The notes: generated by a model not told the origin, from the sequence alone. A DNA stretch of 64,000 bases from Thalassotalea psychrophila (GCF_031583595.1 NZ_CP134145.1:4030001-4094000); one strand, 5' to 3'. Positions 27,888 through 37,055 are shown, numbered from the stretch's first letter. Numbers and translations are program-made.

Positions 27888-28805
27888 GTGTTTGCAGTAT
27901 TAACTTTTGCCTTATTAGGCATACTATTTATTTTATTCAAACTGATACTCATTGTTGAAATGCGCGAAGTTTGTGTAATTGAACGATTAGGGAAATTCAG
28001 AGCGGTAATGCACCCAGGTATACACTTTTTAATTCCGTTTTTTGACCGAGTAGCCTACAGGCACGAAACCCGGGAGCAAGTATTAGATATACCAGCGCAA
28101 AGCTGTATTTCTAAGGACAACATTCAAATTGATGTTGATGGTTTGGTTTACATAAAAGTAATGGATGGCGCTAAAGCCAGTTACGGTATTGAAGATTACC
28201 GCCGAGCAAGTGTTAACTTAGCTCAAACAACAATGCGGAGTGAGATTGGTAAATTAAATTTGAGCCAAACGTTTTCAGAACGTGACACCTTAAATGAAAC
28301 CATCGTTAGAGAAATTGATAAAGCCTCTGATCCTTGGGGTATAAAGGTACTGCGCTATGAAGTGCGCAATATCACCCCGTCAATAAATGTAATTCACACG
28401 CTTGAAAAGCAAATGGAAGCTGAACGTAATAAACGCGCTGAAATAACGCTTGCCAATGCTGCTCGTGATTCAATGATTAACTTATCAGAAGGTGATCGCC
28501 AAGAAGCAATTAACTTGTCTGAAGGTGATAAACAAAAACAAATCAATGAAGCCGAAGGCCGCGCTAAAGAAATTGAAATTATTGCTGATGCAACAGCGCA
28601 AGGTATTAGTTTAATTGCCGATGCTGCTAATCAGCCTTGTGGCGATGATGCGATTAAAATGCGCTTGATGGAAGAGTATATCCAACAAGTTGGTAATGTT
28701 TTAAATACTGCCGATGTTTCTATTTTACCAAGTGAGATTGCTAAACTTGAAGGATTCTTCGAAGGCATGGATAAAGTAACAGCAACAGCACAAGGAGCTA
28801 AATAA
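27888..28805 (+). CDS. SPFH/stomatin-like protein (first of a pair)
   Basis: A 305-residue slipin-like protein: an N-terminal membrane anchor (about residues 1-22), an SPFH/band 7 domain (VCVIERLGKFRAVMHPGIHF onward), a coiled-coil with SEGDRQEAINLSEGDKQK repeats and a C-terminal tail. The start is GTG at 27888 with AAGGAG five bases upstream; the ATG two bases earlier is in another frame and stops quickly. It lies 90 bases after nfeD and overlaps the second SPFH gene by one base (TAATG), so the two are co-translated and likely form a hetero-oligomer, as HflK/HflC or QmcA-type proteins do. Confidence 0.92.
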   Translation: MFAVLTFALLGILFILFKLILIVEMREVCVIERLGKFRAVMHPGIHFLIPFFDRVAYRHETREQVLDIPAQSCISKDNIQIDVDGLVYIKVMDGAKASYGIEDYRRASVNLAQTTMRSEIGKLNLSQTFSERDTLNETIVREIDKASDPWGIKVLRYEVRNITPSINVIHTLEKQMEAERNKRAEITLANAARDSMINLSEGDRQEAINLSEGDKQKQINEAEGRAKEIEIIADATAQGISLIADAANQPCGDDAIKMRLMEEYIQQVGNVLNTADVSILPSEIAKLEGFFEGMDKVTATAQGAK

Positions 28806-29758
28806 TGGAATTTTTAAATAGTTATGCACCAGCCGATTTAATTGTATTAATCGTTTGGGGCGCGATATTTTTAACCTTTATTGTGAAGTTATTTCAATCA
28901 ATTTGCTTAGTCCCTACTAAGTCCGCTTACGTAGTGGAGCGCTTGGGTAAATACCACAAAACCCTCGATGCAGGTTTTCATGCTTTGTTGCCATTTATTG
29001 ACCGTGTTGCATACATCCAAGATTTAAAAGAAGAAACCATAGATGTGCCACCGCAAGAGTGTTTCTCAAAAGATGAGGTTAATGTTGAAGTTGACGGGGT
29101 TATCTATATTTCGGTTACTGAGCCAATTAAATCAAGCTACGGTATAGTTGATTATCGTTTTGCGGCGATGCAACTAGCACAAACAACAACTCGCTCTGTT
29201 ATTGGTACGTTAGATTTAGACCGAACGTTTGAAGAGCGCGATGTGATCAGTGCAAAGGTAGTTGATGTATTAGACAAAGCCGGTGAAGCTTGGGGTATTA
29301 GAGTACATCGTTATGAAATAAAAAATATAACGCCGCCACAAACCGTACGATTAGCAATGGAAATGCAGGTAAATGCTGAACGAGAGCGCCGGGCAATAAT
29401 GGCAAAAAGTGAAGGTGATAAACAAAGTGTTATTAATCGCTCTGAAGGTATAAAACGTGAAACAATAAATATTTCAGAAGGTGAAAAACAGCGCCGTATT
29501 AATGCTGCTGAGGGTAAAGCTTCGGAGATTTTATCTTTGGCGAAAGCAACGGCTGAATCGATAAAAAAAGTAGCCAATGTTATTAACCAAGAAGGTGGTC
29601 AAAAAGCCTTAGAAATGCAACTAAGTGAACAATACTTAAAACAGATGAAAGGACTAAGCAAAGAAAGCCGTAAAGTGATATTGCCTGCTAATTTGCTCGA
29701 CTACCAACAATGGATGAATACAATGGGTCTTGCAAAGGTTAATAAAAACAAGGTATAA
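28805..29758 (+). CDS. SPFH/stomatin-like protein (second of a pair)
   Basis: A 317-residue paralogue of its upstream neighbour, with an N-terminal membrane segment, the band 7 domain starting AYVVERLGKYHKTLDAGFHA, and SEGDKQ/SEGIKR/SEGEKQ repeats in the coiled coil. The ATG shares a base with the preceding TAA. The two are clearly related but not close copies, so the duplication is old. NfeD plus two SPFH proteins form an apparent operon ending at a strong hairpin (29879-29900). Confidence 0.92.
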   Translation: MEFLNSYAPADLIVLIVWGAIFLTFIVKLFQSICLVPTKSAYVVERLGKYHKTLDAGFHALLPFIDRVAYIQDLKEETIDVPPQECFSKDEVNVEVDGVIYISVTEPIKSSYGIVDYRFAAMQLAQTTTRSVIGTLDLDRTFEERDVISAKVVDVLDKAGEAWGIRVHRYEIKNITPPQTVRLAMEMQVNAERERRAIMAKSEGDKQSVINRSEGIKRETINISEGEKQRRINAAEGKASEILSLAKATAESIKKVANVINQEGGQKALEMQLSEQYLKQMKGLSKESRKVILPANLLDYQQWMNTMGLAKVNKNKV

Positions 29759-29878
29759 AGGTTATACAAGGCGAGCACAAATTGTAATTATTAATTACAT
29801 TTCGGTTACAACTTTATAGTTAAGTAGTTGTTAACATAGCGTTATTAACTGATTAGTTAAGTCTCGCCCTGAGATTCT

Positions 29879-29905
29879 AAGCACCTAAGTTTAGGTGCTT
29901 TTTTT
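29879..29905 (+). terminator. Rho-independent terminator after the SPFH pair
   Basis: AAGCACCTAA, loop GT, TTAGGTGCTT, then T residues. It lies 120 bases after the second SPFH stop and 27 bases before the next gene. Confidence 0.85.
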
Positions 29906-29931
29906 TATAGACAGTTAATTAAAGGTGCTTC

Positions 29932-30216
29932 ATGGATAGAATAAAAGACACTCAAAAGCTAATCACTGAGTTATACGACGAGTACGTAGCCTCATTGAAA
30001 ATAACGCCTAAGCCTATAGACTTTAATGATATAAAATCTATAGAAAAGGTATTTGAGTCTATTTATATTGGAAATTCAAAGGCGACTTTAAACCGCACAC
30101 CTTACCCGCAAAAACTATCATCTAAATTAAGGGAAGCATTTGCTGACTTATTATTGCTGATGGATGGTGTAGATTTAAACATTCCTAAAGAAACTCCTGA
30201 AGACGCAGCTACTTAA
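29932..30216 (+). CDS. Hypothetical protein, 94 residues
   Basis: A soluble, mostly helical protein with no signal peptide, no membrane segment and no motif that I recognise. Codon use resembles the neighbours and the ATG is preceded by AAAGGTGC, so it is likely a real gene. It is isolated between the SPFH terminator and a convergent YcxB-like gene. Confidence 0.6.
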   Translation: MDRIKDTQKLITELYDEYVASLKITPKPIDFNDIKSIEKVFESIYIGNSKATLNRTPYPQKLSSKLREAFADLLLLMDGVDLNIPKETPEDAAT

Positions 30217-30256
30217 TATCTATTAAGGAAAGTCAGCCTACTCTGAATGTTTGCTA

Positions 30257-30739
30257 TTACTTAGCAGAGAGTTTTTCTAACAAAAATAGCCAAGCATCAT
30301 CACTAAAACAGCTTTTTGAGATATAGCTGTTACCACCTTGCGCCGCAGTTAAAACAATGCCTTTTTCGGTTTCTTGATAAGCTTGAATTTGTGACCAAGT
30401 TAATAATTGTTTGGCAAAGTCTGATTCAATATTAATACCTTCGTCGTTTAGAGTTATTGTTACATCATTTCCCGCAGCTTTACTGAACATTTGCCGAGTA
30501 ACCCACCAACCTTTAGCAAATTTTACGCTTAGGACATCAACAAAAGCCAAAATAAAAAAGAACATACCAAGATGGGCGCTTAAACCCTCAATTTGACTCC
30601 AGTAAAAAAACAATCCTAAAGCAAACAAAGCCAATGCTTTGAAGTAACGCTTATTAGTTTTTGGTTGTAATGAACTTGATTGTTCAAAACATTCACTAAA
30701 GTGGCGCTTACTTAGGGTAAATTTACTTTCAAAATTCAT
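30257..30739 (-). CDS. YcxB-like domain protein
   Basis: A 160-residue protein with two adjacent hydrophobic segments (about residues 30-70) followed by a C-terminal soluble domain reading DVTITLNDEGINIES...LLTWSQIQAYQETEKGIVL. This pattern, two helices then a strand-rich WSxIxxYxET domain, is the YcxB family mark. The function of the family is unknown. A small membrane protein gene lies 22 bases upstream on the same strand. Confidence 0.75.
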   Translation of the reverse strand: MNFESKFTLSKRHFSECFEQSSSLQPKTNKRYFKALALFALGLFFYWSQIEGLSAHLGMFFFILAFVDVLSVKFAKGWWVTRQMFSKAAGNDVTITLNDEGINIESDFAKQLLTWSQIQAYQETEKGIVLTAAQGGNSYISKSCFSDDAWLFLLEKLSAK

Positions 30740-30761
30740 AGTGTCTCTGTTTATTTAATGC

Positions 30762-30998
30762 TTATTTAGCTAGTTTATTGTTAACAATATTTAATACCCA
30801 TAGCAAAATGCAACTGCACAATACCAGGCTTATGTGTACCGCAACAGTGGTAATTTTAAAATTTTCTTGCCAGAGAAAAACTGGTCCATTCCTCGACACA
30901 ATAAAAAGGTCTAATAGAGTTATATGAATAAATAAAATAATGAAAAACTTCATCAGTTTGTTAAATGTTAATTTGTTATTTTTTGACAAAATGTTCAA
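30762..30998 (-). CDS. Small hypothetical membrane protein, 78 residues
   Basis: Two hydrophobic segments (about residues 15-33 and 50-70) separated by a polar loop with GPVFLWQENFK. No family recognised. It lies between an epimerase-like gene (4 bases) and the YcxB-like gene (22 bases) on the same strand, which supports a real, co-transcribed gene. Confidence 0.55.
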   Translation of the reverse strand: MNILSKNNKLTFNKLMKFFIILFIHITLLDLFIVSRNGPVFLWQENFKITTVAVHISLVLCSCILLWVLNIVNNKLAK

Positions 30999-31002
30999 CC
31001 AC

Positions 31003-31860
31003 TTAACTACTACTCTCTAGACAAGCCATTATATCAGCGTATTTAAATTGATACTGTAAATAACCAATAAATTTACTGTTAACCAATTTACCATCACTTT
31101 CTTCTTGATCACTAAAACTTGCCATAGGCATTCCTAAACTGCTCAGTGCCTTTTGATAAAAGTTACGCCGAGTTGGATGATGAGGAGCAACGCAATTAAA
31201 TATATTTGTTGGGTTTTTCAATGAGACATTATTTTGAAAGCTGACCAATAACTGACAAATAATGCCGATAACATCATCACGATGAATAAAATTAATTACG
31301 GATTCTGGATTAGGAATAACCTTGCCATTATTAAAAAAACGACCGGGTTGGCGATCATAGCCCATTAAACCGCCTAATCTTAAAACTGCTTTATTGGTGC
31401 ACTTACTGGTTAATATGGCTTGTTCAGCCTGATGCATTATATCAACCTTTGCACCTTGTAAATTTAACACAGAATCTTCTGTTACCTCGCCAAACAATCC
31501 ATTATAAACCGCGGTAGAGCTTAATAGGGTAATACTTTGTACAGCGCATTGTTCTAGTTCAACTTGATCTACAATAGCTGAAATTTTTGCCACATAATCA
31601 CTTTTCCCATATCGGATCCCTGGAGGAATACAAATAACTAAGTGCTGGCATTGTAGTAAAGAGCAAGTATTGTCTATATCAGGCAAGTTTAAACGGCAAG
31701 TGTTAAGCCCTCTTTGCTTGAGCTTGTCTTCACTATCTAAGTTTGTAGCGCTTGCGACTACCTTCACTCCTTTTTCTTGCAAAGTTAATGAAAGCGGAAG
31801 ACCAAGCCAACCGGCACCTATGATGCCAACACTACCTATATAATCAAGATGATCTGACAA
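31003..31860 (-). CDS. NAD(P)-binding SDR/epimerase-like protein
   Basis: A 285-residue protein with a Rossmann loop GIIGAGWLGLPLS at the N-terminus, like the YeeZ-type extended SDR group annotated as NAD-dependent epimerases. LSSTAVYNG is the strand carrying the serine and threonine of the active site region, followed by the DSVLNLQGAK segment. The start is a TTG directly after the upstream gene's TAG, with GAGG eight bases before, so translation is coupled to the acetyltransferase/thioesterase gene. Substrate unknown. Confidence 0.8.
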   Translation of the reverse strand: MSDHLDYIGSVGIIGAGWLGLPLSLTLQEKGVKVVASATNLDSEDKLKQRGLNTCRLNLPDIDNTCSLLQCQHLVICIPPGIRYGKSDYVAKISAIVDQVELEQCAVQSITLLSSTAVYNGLFGEVTEDSVLNLQGAKVDIMHQAEQAILTSKCTNKAVLRLGGLMGYDRQPGRFFNNGKVIPNPESVINFIHRDDVIGIICQLLVSFQNNVSLKNPTNIFNCVAPHHPTRRNFYQKALSSLGMPMASFSDQEESDGKLVNSKFIGYLQYQFKYADIMACLESSS

Positions 31861-32793
31861 CTAAATTTCCTCATTCTGTTGTTCTGCTTTAATCATCGGT
31901 AACACTACATATTTTCCATTAAATGTTGCAACAACTCTATCACCATCATAAACATCAACCTGTACCTTTATTCGAGCTCTGCGTCCTTTACTTAACACTT
32001 CAATATTACCCGAAGTAAGACTTTGCTGAATTTTGGCAAGTGGCTGACCATGTAGAGGATGTTTATAGCGTATGTCAGCATCGGCTAACACGATATCGCC
32101 CTGCAGCTGCTGTTGCTTTACTAGTAAGTGCACCCATCCCCAACCAGTTAACGTTGCCAAGGTATAAATGCTCCCGGCAAACATAGTGTTATGCAGATTA
32201 ATATTGGCTTCTCGGTTAGCGCAAACAGTAAATTGCTGTTCAACTAAAGAAGCCGGATGAATAATCATATGTTTAGAAACGGGGATAGTGCGATGCCAAA
32301 CGGCTTCAAGCTCTTCTAACCATGGAGTGTAGCTATTCTTTATTGGTTTAACGGCTTTGCTCATAGCAAAGTGTTTTACTTCACCATATAAAGTATGCGT
32401 TTCATTGTGCAACTGATAATCACAAGCTTGATAAAAATTTATTGCCACCTCTCTGGCATTAAGCTCTATGGTTGTAACACCTTGAATTGCCGCTTCACGC
32501 TCAAGCGCATTGAGTATAGTTTTACCTAGCCCTTGCCCTTGATACTTATCGCTTACTGCCATAAATCGAATTTGTGCGACAAAGCAGGTAGTTTTATGAA
32601 AGCGCCCTACAGCAACAACATTGTCAAATTGATCTACCACCATACGATGTACAGATTGATTTTCAAGTTCATCAACCTCAGAGCCCTTAGGCTGTGCCCA
32701 AGGCTGTCTTAATTGTTCAAATCGAAGTTGATGATAGTCTTGAAAGTCATCTTTACTGATAGGTTGTTTAACCGTAAATATTGGTTTTGGCAT
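31861..32793 (-). CDS. YiiD-like GNAT acetyltransferase/hotdog thioesterase fusion
   Basis: A 310-residue two-domain protein. The N-terminal half is a GNAT fold with acetyl-CoA loop YQGQGLGKTILN. The C-terminal half (about residues 160-310) is the YiiD_C hotdog domain, with NLHNTMFAGSIYTLATLTGWG at its core. This matches E. coli YiiD in length and order; the hotdog domain of that family has been reported as a malonyl-ACP decarboxylase that can prime fatty acid synthesis, which I recall rather than derive. It lies 18 bases downstream of dtd and directly before an SDR gene on the same strand. Confidence 0.87.
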   Translation of the reverse strand: MPKPIFTVKQPISKDDFQDYHQLRFEQLRQPWAQPKGSEVDELENQSVHRMVVDQFDNVVAVGRFHKTTCFVAQIRFMAVSDKYQGQGLGKTILNALEREAAIQGVTTIELNAREVAINFYQACDYQLHNETHTLYGEVKHFAMSKAVKPIKNSYTPWLEELEAVWHRTIPVSKHMIIHPASLVEQQFTVCANREANINLHNTMFAGSIYTLATLTGWGWVHLLVKQQQLQGDIVLADADIRYKHPLHGQPLAKIQQSLTSGNIEVLSKGRRARIKVQVDVYDGDRVVATFNGKYVVLPMIKAEQQNEEI

Positions 32794-32811
32794 GATTATA
32801 CTTCTGCTGAT

Positions 32812-33249
32812 TTAACTGGTTAGGGTGAATGTAACAGGACCATCGTTAGTTAAGGTCACTTGCATATCAGCGCCAAAAATTCCGGTTGGTACTTTAAAAC
32901 CGCTCTCTCTTAATTGCAGACAAAAGTAATCATACAACTCTTCGCCTAAACCTGGCTCTGCTGAGCCTGAAAAGCTTGGTCTTTTTCCGCGTTTTGTATC
33001 TGCGGCCAGGGTAAATTGTGAAATGACCAATAAATCGCCTCCCACTTGACCAACGTCGAGGTTCATCTTTCCTTGCTCATCCTCAAACATTCGGTATGTT
33101 GCAACTTTTTGCGCAAGGCGCTTTGCTTTTGCTTGATCATCGCCTTTCTCAACACCTAATAAAACCATTAAGCCTTTATCTATTTGCCCATTGATATTGC
33201 CATCAATAGACACATGAGCATGGCTTACTCTTTGTACTAACGCGATCAT
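32812..33249 (-). CDS. dtd: D-aminoacyl-tRNA deacylase
   Basis: A 145-residue enzyme that removes D-amino acids wrongly attached to tRNA. The start [17 protein letters not shown], the [21 protein letters not shown] segment and the C-terminal TNDGPVTF (Gly-cisPro-type substrate loop with NxGPVT) are all canonical. It is 59 bases downstream of pip and 18 bases before the YiiD-like gene on the same strand. In many gammaproteobacteria dtd and yiiD are neighbours, with the same order as here. Confidence 0.96.
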   Translation of the reverse strand: MIALVQRVSHAHVSIDGNINGQIDKGLMVLLGVEKGDDQAKAKRLAQKVATYRMFEDEQGKMNLDVGQVGGDLLVISQFTLAADTKRGKRPSFSGSAEPGLGEELYDYFCLQLRESGFKVPTGIFGADMQVTLTNDGPVTFTLTS

Positions 33250-33308
33250 ATATTTTTCTTATATTTGTAATAGGGTCTGTTGACCTTTGCTGTGCATTTT
33301 TGCAATGT

Positions 33309-34265
33309 TTATTGGGATTCAATAAAGGCGGCCATTTTATCAGATGCTTGGCAAATGGCATCAATTATTGCTACTTCGAAGCCACTATGACCAGATTTTG
33401 GAATAATTTGCAGTTGTGCATTGGACCAGTGCTGAGCAAGAATGTGGGCTTGTTTAAGTTGGCAAACCATATCGTAACGACCATGAATGATAAAGCCTGG
33501 GAGGTGTTCAATTTTAGCTATATTTTTAATAATAAAATCGGGTTCAAAAAAGCATTGATTTATAAAGTAATGATTTTCTAAACAAGCCATTGCGATAGCA
33601 CCATGAGTTTCTTCTGGGCTGGTTAAATCGCTCTTATCAATTTGTAATGCCGAAATTCGAGTTTCCCATAATGTCCATGCTTTGGCGGCTGCAATCCTGG
33701 CAATTTCATTGTCAGAGGTTAATAGTTTATGAAAGGTTTTTACCGGCTCACTAAAGTGCTGATGCTTGATTGGAGCAATAAAGTCTAGGTAGTGGTCGGG
33801 ATAAATTGCGCCTGCACCATCTTTACCATATAACCATGCGGTTTCTTCATCGGTACCTAAAAATATACCACGTAAAATAAATCCGGTTACTCTGTCGCTG
33901 TGTTTAATACCATAAGCAAGACCTAACGTTGTACCCCATGAACCACCAGCAACCAGCCATTTGGTAATTGAAAAATACTCCCGAATCTCTTCAATATCGT
34001 CAATTAAGTCCCAAGTAGTATTATTGCTAGTGCTTGCGTGTGGAGTGGATTTACCACAACCACGCTGATCGAAAATTATAATTCTATATTTTTCAGGATT
34101 AAAATAACGACGATGGTCACTACTACTGCCTCCTCCAGGTCCACCATGAAGGTAGATCACAGGAATGCCGTCTGGATTTCCACTTTCCTCAACATAAATT
34201 TTATGTTCACCAATACTTAAGTATTCAGTTTGATTAGGTTTAATTTTTGGATATAGGCTATGCAA
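33309..34265 (-). CDS. pip: Prolyl aminopeptidase (proline iminopeptidase)
   Basis: A 318-residue alpha/beta hydrolase of peptidase family S33. Oxyanion motif HGGPGGGSS near residue 40, nucleophile serine in GGSWG, acid in the HGRYDMV segment and the catalytic histidine in SGHSGFE. It releases N-terminal proline from peptides in the cytoplasm. The only in-frame start near the N-terminus is a TTG at 34265, which gives the expected family N-terminus. YihY lies just upstream (27 bases) and dtd downstream, all on the same strand. Confidence 0.93.
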   Translation of the reverse strand: MHSLYPKIKPNQTEYLSIGEHKIYVEESGNPDGIPVIYLHGGPGGGSSSDHRRYFNPEKYRIIIFDQRGCGKSTPHASTSNNTTWDLIDDIEEIREYFSITKWLVAGGSWGTTLGLAYGIKHSDRVTGFILRGIFLGTDEETAWLYGKDGAGAIYPDHYLDFIAPIKHQHFSEPVKTFHKLLTSDNEIARIAAAKAWTLWETRISALQIDKSDLTSPEETHGAIAMACLENHYFINQCFFEPDFIIKNIAKIEHLPGFIIHGRYDMVCQLKQAHILAQHWSNAQLQIIPKSGHSGFEVAIIDAICQASDKMAAFIESQ

Positions 34266-34292
34266 AGAGATAATCCCAATAATAATTTTACG

Positions 34293-35159
34293 CTAATTAA
34301 TTTTAGCTGATTTATGCTTGCCAGCACTAATTTCTTGCAAACAAACGGTGACTTCGGCGCCAATAAATACAATTAACCACGATAAGTACACCCAAATAAA
34401 CAAAATAGGAATAATAGCTAACGCACCATATATAGCTTCATAAGTGGGTAGTTTAGTAACAAATATAGCAAAACCTTTTTTGGCTAGTTCAAATAATATT
34501 GTAGCTAACACCGCGCCACTTAATGCATGCTTAAATTTAACAGCAGTGTTTGGCACCAACATATACAGAACTAAAAATCCGGCTAGCGATGCCACAAACG
34601 GCAATGCCCGGAGTAATAGATTATTTAAACTTGTGGCATCTACCCCACTACCAGAAACAAGTGAAATGATATAAGACGTAGCGATAATGCTGATACCGAT
34701 AAGTACCGGACCAAGTGTTAGTATCATCCAGTAAACCGCGAATGATGTTATACGTTTACGGCGTGTATGGATTCGCCAAATTCTATTTAAAGACTTATCA
34801 ACTGTCGATATAAGCAACATAGCAAGGATAAATAGGAAGAATATTTCAGTACCCGGCATTTGTGATGCATTGGAAACAAAACCATCTATTTGAGCTTGTA
34901 TTTGCTCAGAGGCGGTAGGCACAAAATGACTAAAGATAAATCGTTCAATGTCATTATGTATTTCACCAAAAATAGGGAATGCGGTGACAATTGAAAACAT
35001 CACTAATATTAATGGCACCAATGACATCAGCGTAACATAAGATAAATAGCCTGCGGATACCTGAATTTGATCATGCTTGCAGCGCTTAACATAATGCTGT
35101 CCAAACCGTAAAATCGGGATCATTTTCGGATAACGTGCAATAATTTGTGACAATTTCAT
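34293..35159 (-). CDS. YihY/BrkB family inner-membrane protein
   Basis: A 288-residue protein with about six transmembrane segments. SAGYLSYVTLMSLVPLILVM near residue 40 and the YGALAIIPILFIWVYLSW helix with the adjacent GAEVTVCL are the family marks. YihY was once called ribonuclease BN in error; its function is still open, with a proposed link to envelope or transport. It appears to lead the run yihY-pip-dtd-yiiD-SDR on the minus strand, an arrangement that is common in Shewanella-like genomes. Confidence 0.92.
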   Translation of the reverse strand: MKLSQIIARYPKMIPILRFGQHYVKRCKHDQIQVSAGYLSYVTLMSLVPLILVMFSIVTAFPIFGEIHNDIERFIFSHFVPTASEQIQAQIDGFVSNASQMPGTEIFFLFILAMLLISTVDKSLNRIWRIHTRRKRITSFAVYWMILTLGPVLIGISIIATSYIISLVSGSGVDATSLNNLLLRALPFVASLAGFLVLYMLVPNTAVKFKHALSGAVLATILFELAKKGFAIFVTKLPTYEAIYGALAIIPILFIWVYLSWLIVFIGAEVTVCLQEISAGKHKSAKIN

Positions 35160-35250
35160 TAATTAATCTATGGTTTTCTTAGTGTTATATTAACTATACT
35201 AGATATATAAGTTTTAAATCCAATTTGATTAAATTAATTAGGAGTACAGA

Positions 35251-35478
35251 ATGGCACGACCGGGATCAGGTGGTAATGTTTTAGCGGCAATTTGTTGTAT
35301 TTTTCTTCCAGGTTTAGGGCAATTAGTGCAAGGCCGAATTTTCGCAGCATTATTGTTTTTTGTTGTCAGTGGCGTTTTATATTTTAGTTTTATTCTGTGG
35401 ATTGCAGGTGCCTTTGTACACCTTTGGTCAATTATAGATGCGGCAAGATATAGAAGTTTGTCAGGATTATTAGAGTAA
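35251..35478 (+). CDS. Small TM2-like membrane protein
   Basis: A 75-residue protein with two hydrophobic segments. The FLPGLGQLVQGR stretch between them and the final segment ending WSIIDAARY recall TM2-domain and related small membrane proteins, in which PGxGQ plus a downstream aspartate is conserved. The ribosome site AGGAG precedes the ATG. Function unknown. A 10-bp perfect hairpin at 35473-35496 overlaps the stop codon and separates it from a convergent gene. Confidence 0.7.
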   Translation: MARPGSGGNVLAAICCIFLPGLGQLVQGRIFAALLFFVVSGVLYFSFILWIAGAFVHLWSIIDAARYRSLSGLLE

Positions 35479-35496
35479 GCGGTTGACCGCTTACTC
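35473..35496. terminator. Hairpin between convergent genes
   Basis: GAGTAAGCGG, loop TTGA, CCGCTTACTC: a perfect 10-bp stem that overlaps the stop of the 35251 gene. It lacks a long T run, so its use as a terminator is probable but not certain. Confidence 0.55.
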
Positions 35497-35510
35497 ATTA
35501 TTAAAGTCGA

Positions 35511-36326
35511 TCAAAATAGACGTTTATAGCCTATGGTTAAAACGAAGTCATCGTTATCTGGTCCGCTGATATTAAATTTAGACCCAACGGAGTAAACGTC
35601 TTTGTTAGCCATAACTTTACCAAAACTTAAAAAGCCATTCATAACTTCATCCTCAGACTCATATCGATAACTAAAAGGTAAACCTAAAGAAACATAGCTT
35701 AGGTATTTGCCCATGGGTTGATAAGCAATAAGAGGTACTAAGCTGAACGAGTTTAAATCTTTAGCGTGATCTTCATGAAATTTTATTGATGTGATATTGG
35801 CGATCATCCAAGTACCATGGCGCCAAGCAGTAAACACTCCTGCACTTACGTTATGACTGCCATCACCGAGCTGATCATCACTGGCAGTATCCAAAGTAAT
35901 ACCACCACCCGCCATAACTGAAAAAGATGGACTAACATAAACAGATCGGCGAATGTTGAAACCAACATCACCAATACCATTTTGACTGCTACCATCGGAT
36001 AATTTTGCTGATGACAATGGGACTTCCATGCCGGCGATAGTTTTGCTATCTAAATCGGTGTCTAACTTTAAAACCCCACTATGTCGTTCTGTGCCATTTT
36101 TTTGCTCTAAATATGTATAGTTAAATTCAATTCGACCAATAACTTCTGTTGGATCTAAACCGGTGCCCTTAGCGGCGAGCTGTTGAGCTTCAAGTTTTTC
36201 TTTATGTTGTTGTTCAGCAAGCTTTTGCCCTGCTTGCGAACCAACATCAACAGTTTTGTCAGTTGCTTGGCAATTAAAACTAGCTACAACAAAAATTGTG
36301 AATAGAGCATTTAAAACTGATTTCAT
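35511..36326 (-). CDS. Outer-membrane-like beta-barrel protein of unknown function
   Basis: A 271-residue exported protein. The ATG at 36326 starts a signal peptide ending near SFNCQATDK; the frame's TTG at 36353 is rejected. A Gln/Lys/Ala-rich stretch (about residues 30-60) is followed by alternating polar/hydrophobic strands, ending in GYKRLF with a terminal phenylalanine, as outer-membrane barrels usually do. Many strands look like the phenol-degradation MetA/transporter-like barrel group, but I cannot assign it firmly. It is convergent with the TM2-like gene. Confidence 0.65.
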   Translation of the reverse strand: MKSVLNALFTIFVVASFNCQATDKTVDVGSQAGQKLAEQQHKEKLEAQQLAAKGTGLDPTEVIGRIEFNYTYLEQKNGTERHSGVLKLDTDLDSKTIAGMEVPLSSAKLSDGSSQNGIGDVGFNIRRSVYVSPSFSVMAGGGITLDTASDDQLGDGSHNVSAGVFTAWRHGTWMIANITSIKFHEDHAKDLNSFSLVPLIAYQPMGKYLSYVSLGLPFSYRYESEDEVMNGFLSFGKVMANKDVYSVGSKFNISGPDNDDFVLTIGYKRLF

Positions 36327-36373
36327 AGAATGATTTATAAATATAATTTTCAATTAGTATAACGCACAAATGA

Positions 36374-36400
36374 AAAAGCCGAGTATAAAACTCGGCTTTT
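36374..36400 (-). terminator. Rho-independent terminator of the urate-oxidase-N-like gene
   Basis: AAAAGCCGAG, seven-base loop, CTCGGCTTTT. On the minus strand it is followed by T residues and lies 23 bases after the stop at 36423. Confidence 0.85.
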
Positions 36401-36422
36401 CTAAGATTTAATCAGTTGAAAA

Positions 36423-37055
36423 TTAAACTAATTTTAATACCGCAACTAATACTGCAGTTAATACTAAGCTAGAAGTAATAACACCTTTAACAGTAGTCAT
36501 AGTTCCTTGCTTACCAACAATAGCATTTACTTGAAGAGCAGCAATGATAGCTAAGGCAACCCACATCGCTGTAGAACCCCAACCTAAACCGTAACCACCA
36601 AAGTGTGGACCAGCCATCATGAAGAATGCCATAGGGCCTGAGAATAATGTATTAGTACGAGAAGCTAAAAGTGCTTTACCGCCAGCAGCAGGACCGTCAC
36701 CTTCAACCATACCTAAGGCAATTTTTTGGTTTGGCCAGATAATTAACCAAACGTTTAAAAACATCAATGTACCCATAGTAGCGCCAACAACGATGTAATC
36801 ATTTAATACATTCATTTTGGTAACGCCCATTAGTAACACTAAACCGGTTAGGAAAGTGAACATTGCGCCCCAACGGAACCACCAAAGAGCAGAAGGTGCT
36901 AAGTGTTTTTTAGCGTCTGCTAATGCTTCAGGAGTAGCTGTTTTAAAGTAGCCACCTTGAATAAAGTTAAAGTAATATAAAAGTCCTATCCAAGTCATAC
37001 CGAATAGTAAGTGGCTCCAACGAGCCAAGAAATTAATAATTTCCATGATGTCCAT
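36423..37055 (-). CDS. Urate oxidase N-terminal (PuuD-type) membrane domain protein
   Basis: A 210-residue membrane protein with about six transmembrane segments. LLFGMTWIGLLYYFNFIQGG near the start, HLAPSALWWFRWGAMFTFLTG and NVWLIIWPNQK are typical of the urate_ox_N family. In PuuD urate hydroxylase this module is the N-terminal membrane part, followed by a cytochrome-c-like domain that is missing here. So it is a stand-alone membrane domain, possibly acting in electron transfer with heme held by its conserved histidines. No purine gene lies nearby, so urate as substrate is doubtful. Confidence 0.82.
   Translation of the reverse strand: MDIMEIINFLARWSHLLFGMTWIGLLYYFNFIQGGYFKTATPEALADAKKHLAPSALWWFRWGAMFTFLTGLVLLMGVTKMNVLNDYIVVGATMGTLMFLNVWLIIWPNQKIALGMVEGDGPAAGGKALLASRTNTLFSGPMAFFMMAGPHFGGYGLGWGSTAMWVALAIIAALQVNAIVGKQGTMTTVKGVITSSLVLTAVLVAVLKLV

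Noticed and set aside
35238..35498. 86-residue minus-strand open frame
   Set aside because: Antisense to the TM2-like membrane gene, which has a good ribosome site and a membrane pattern.
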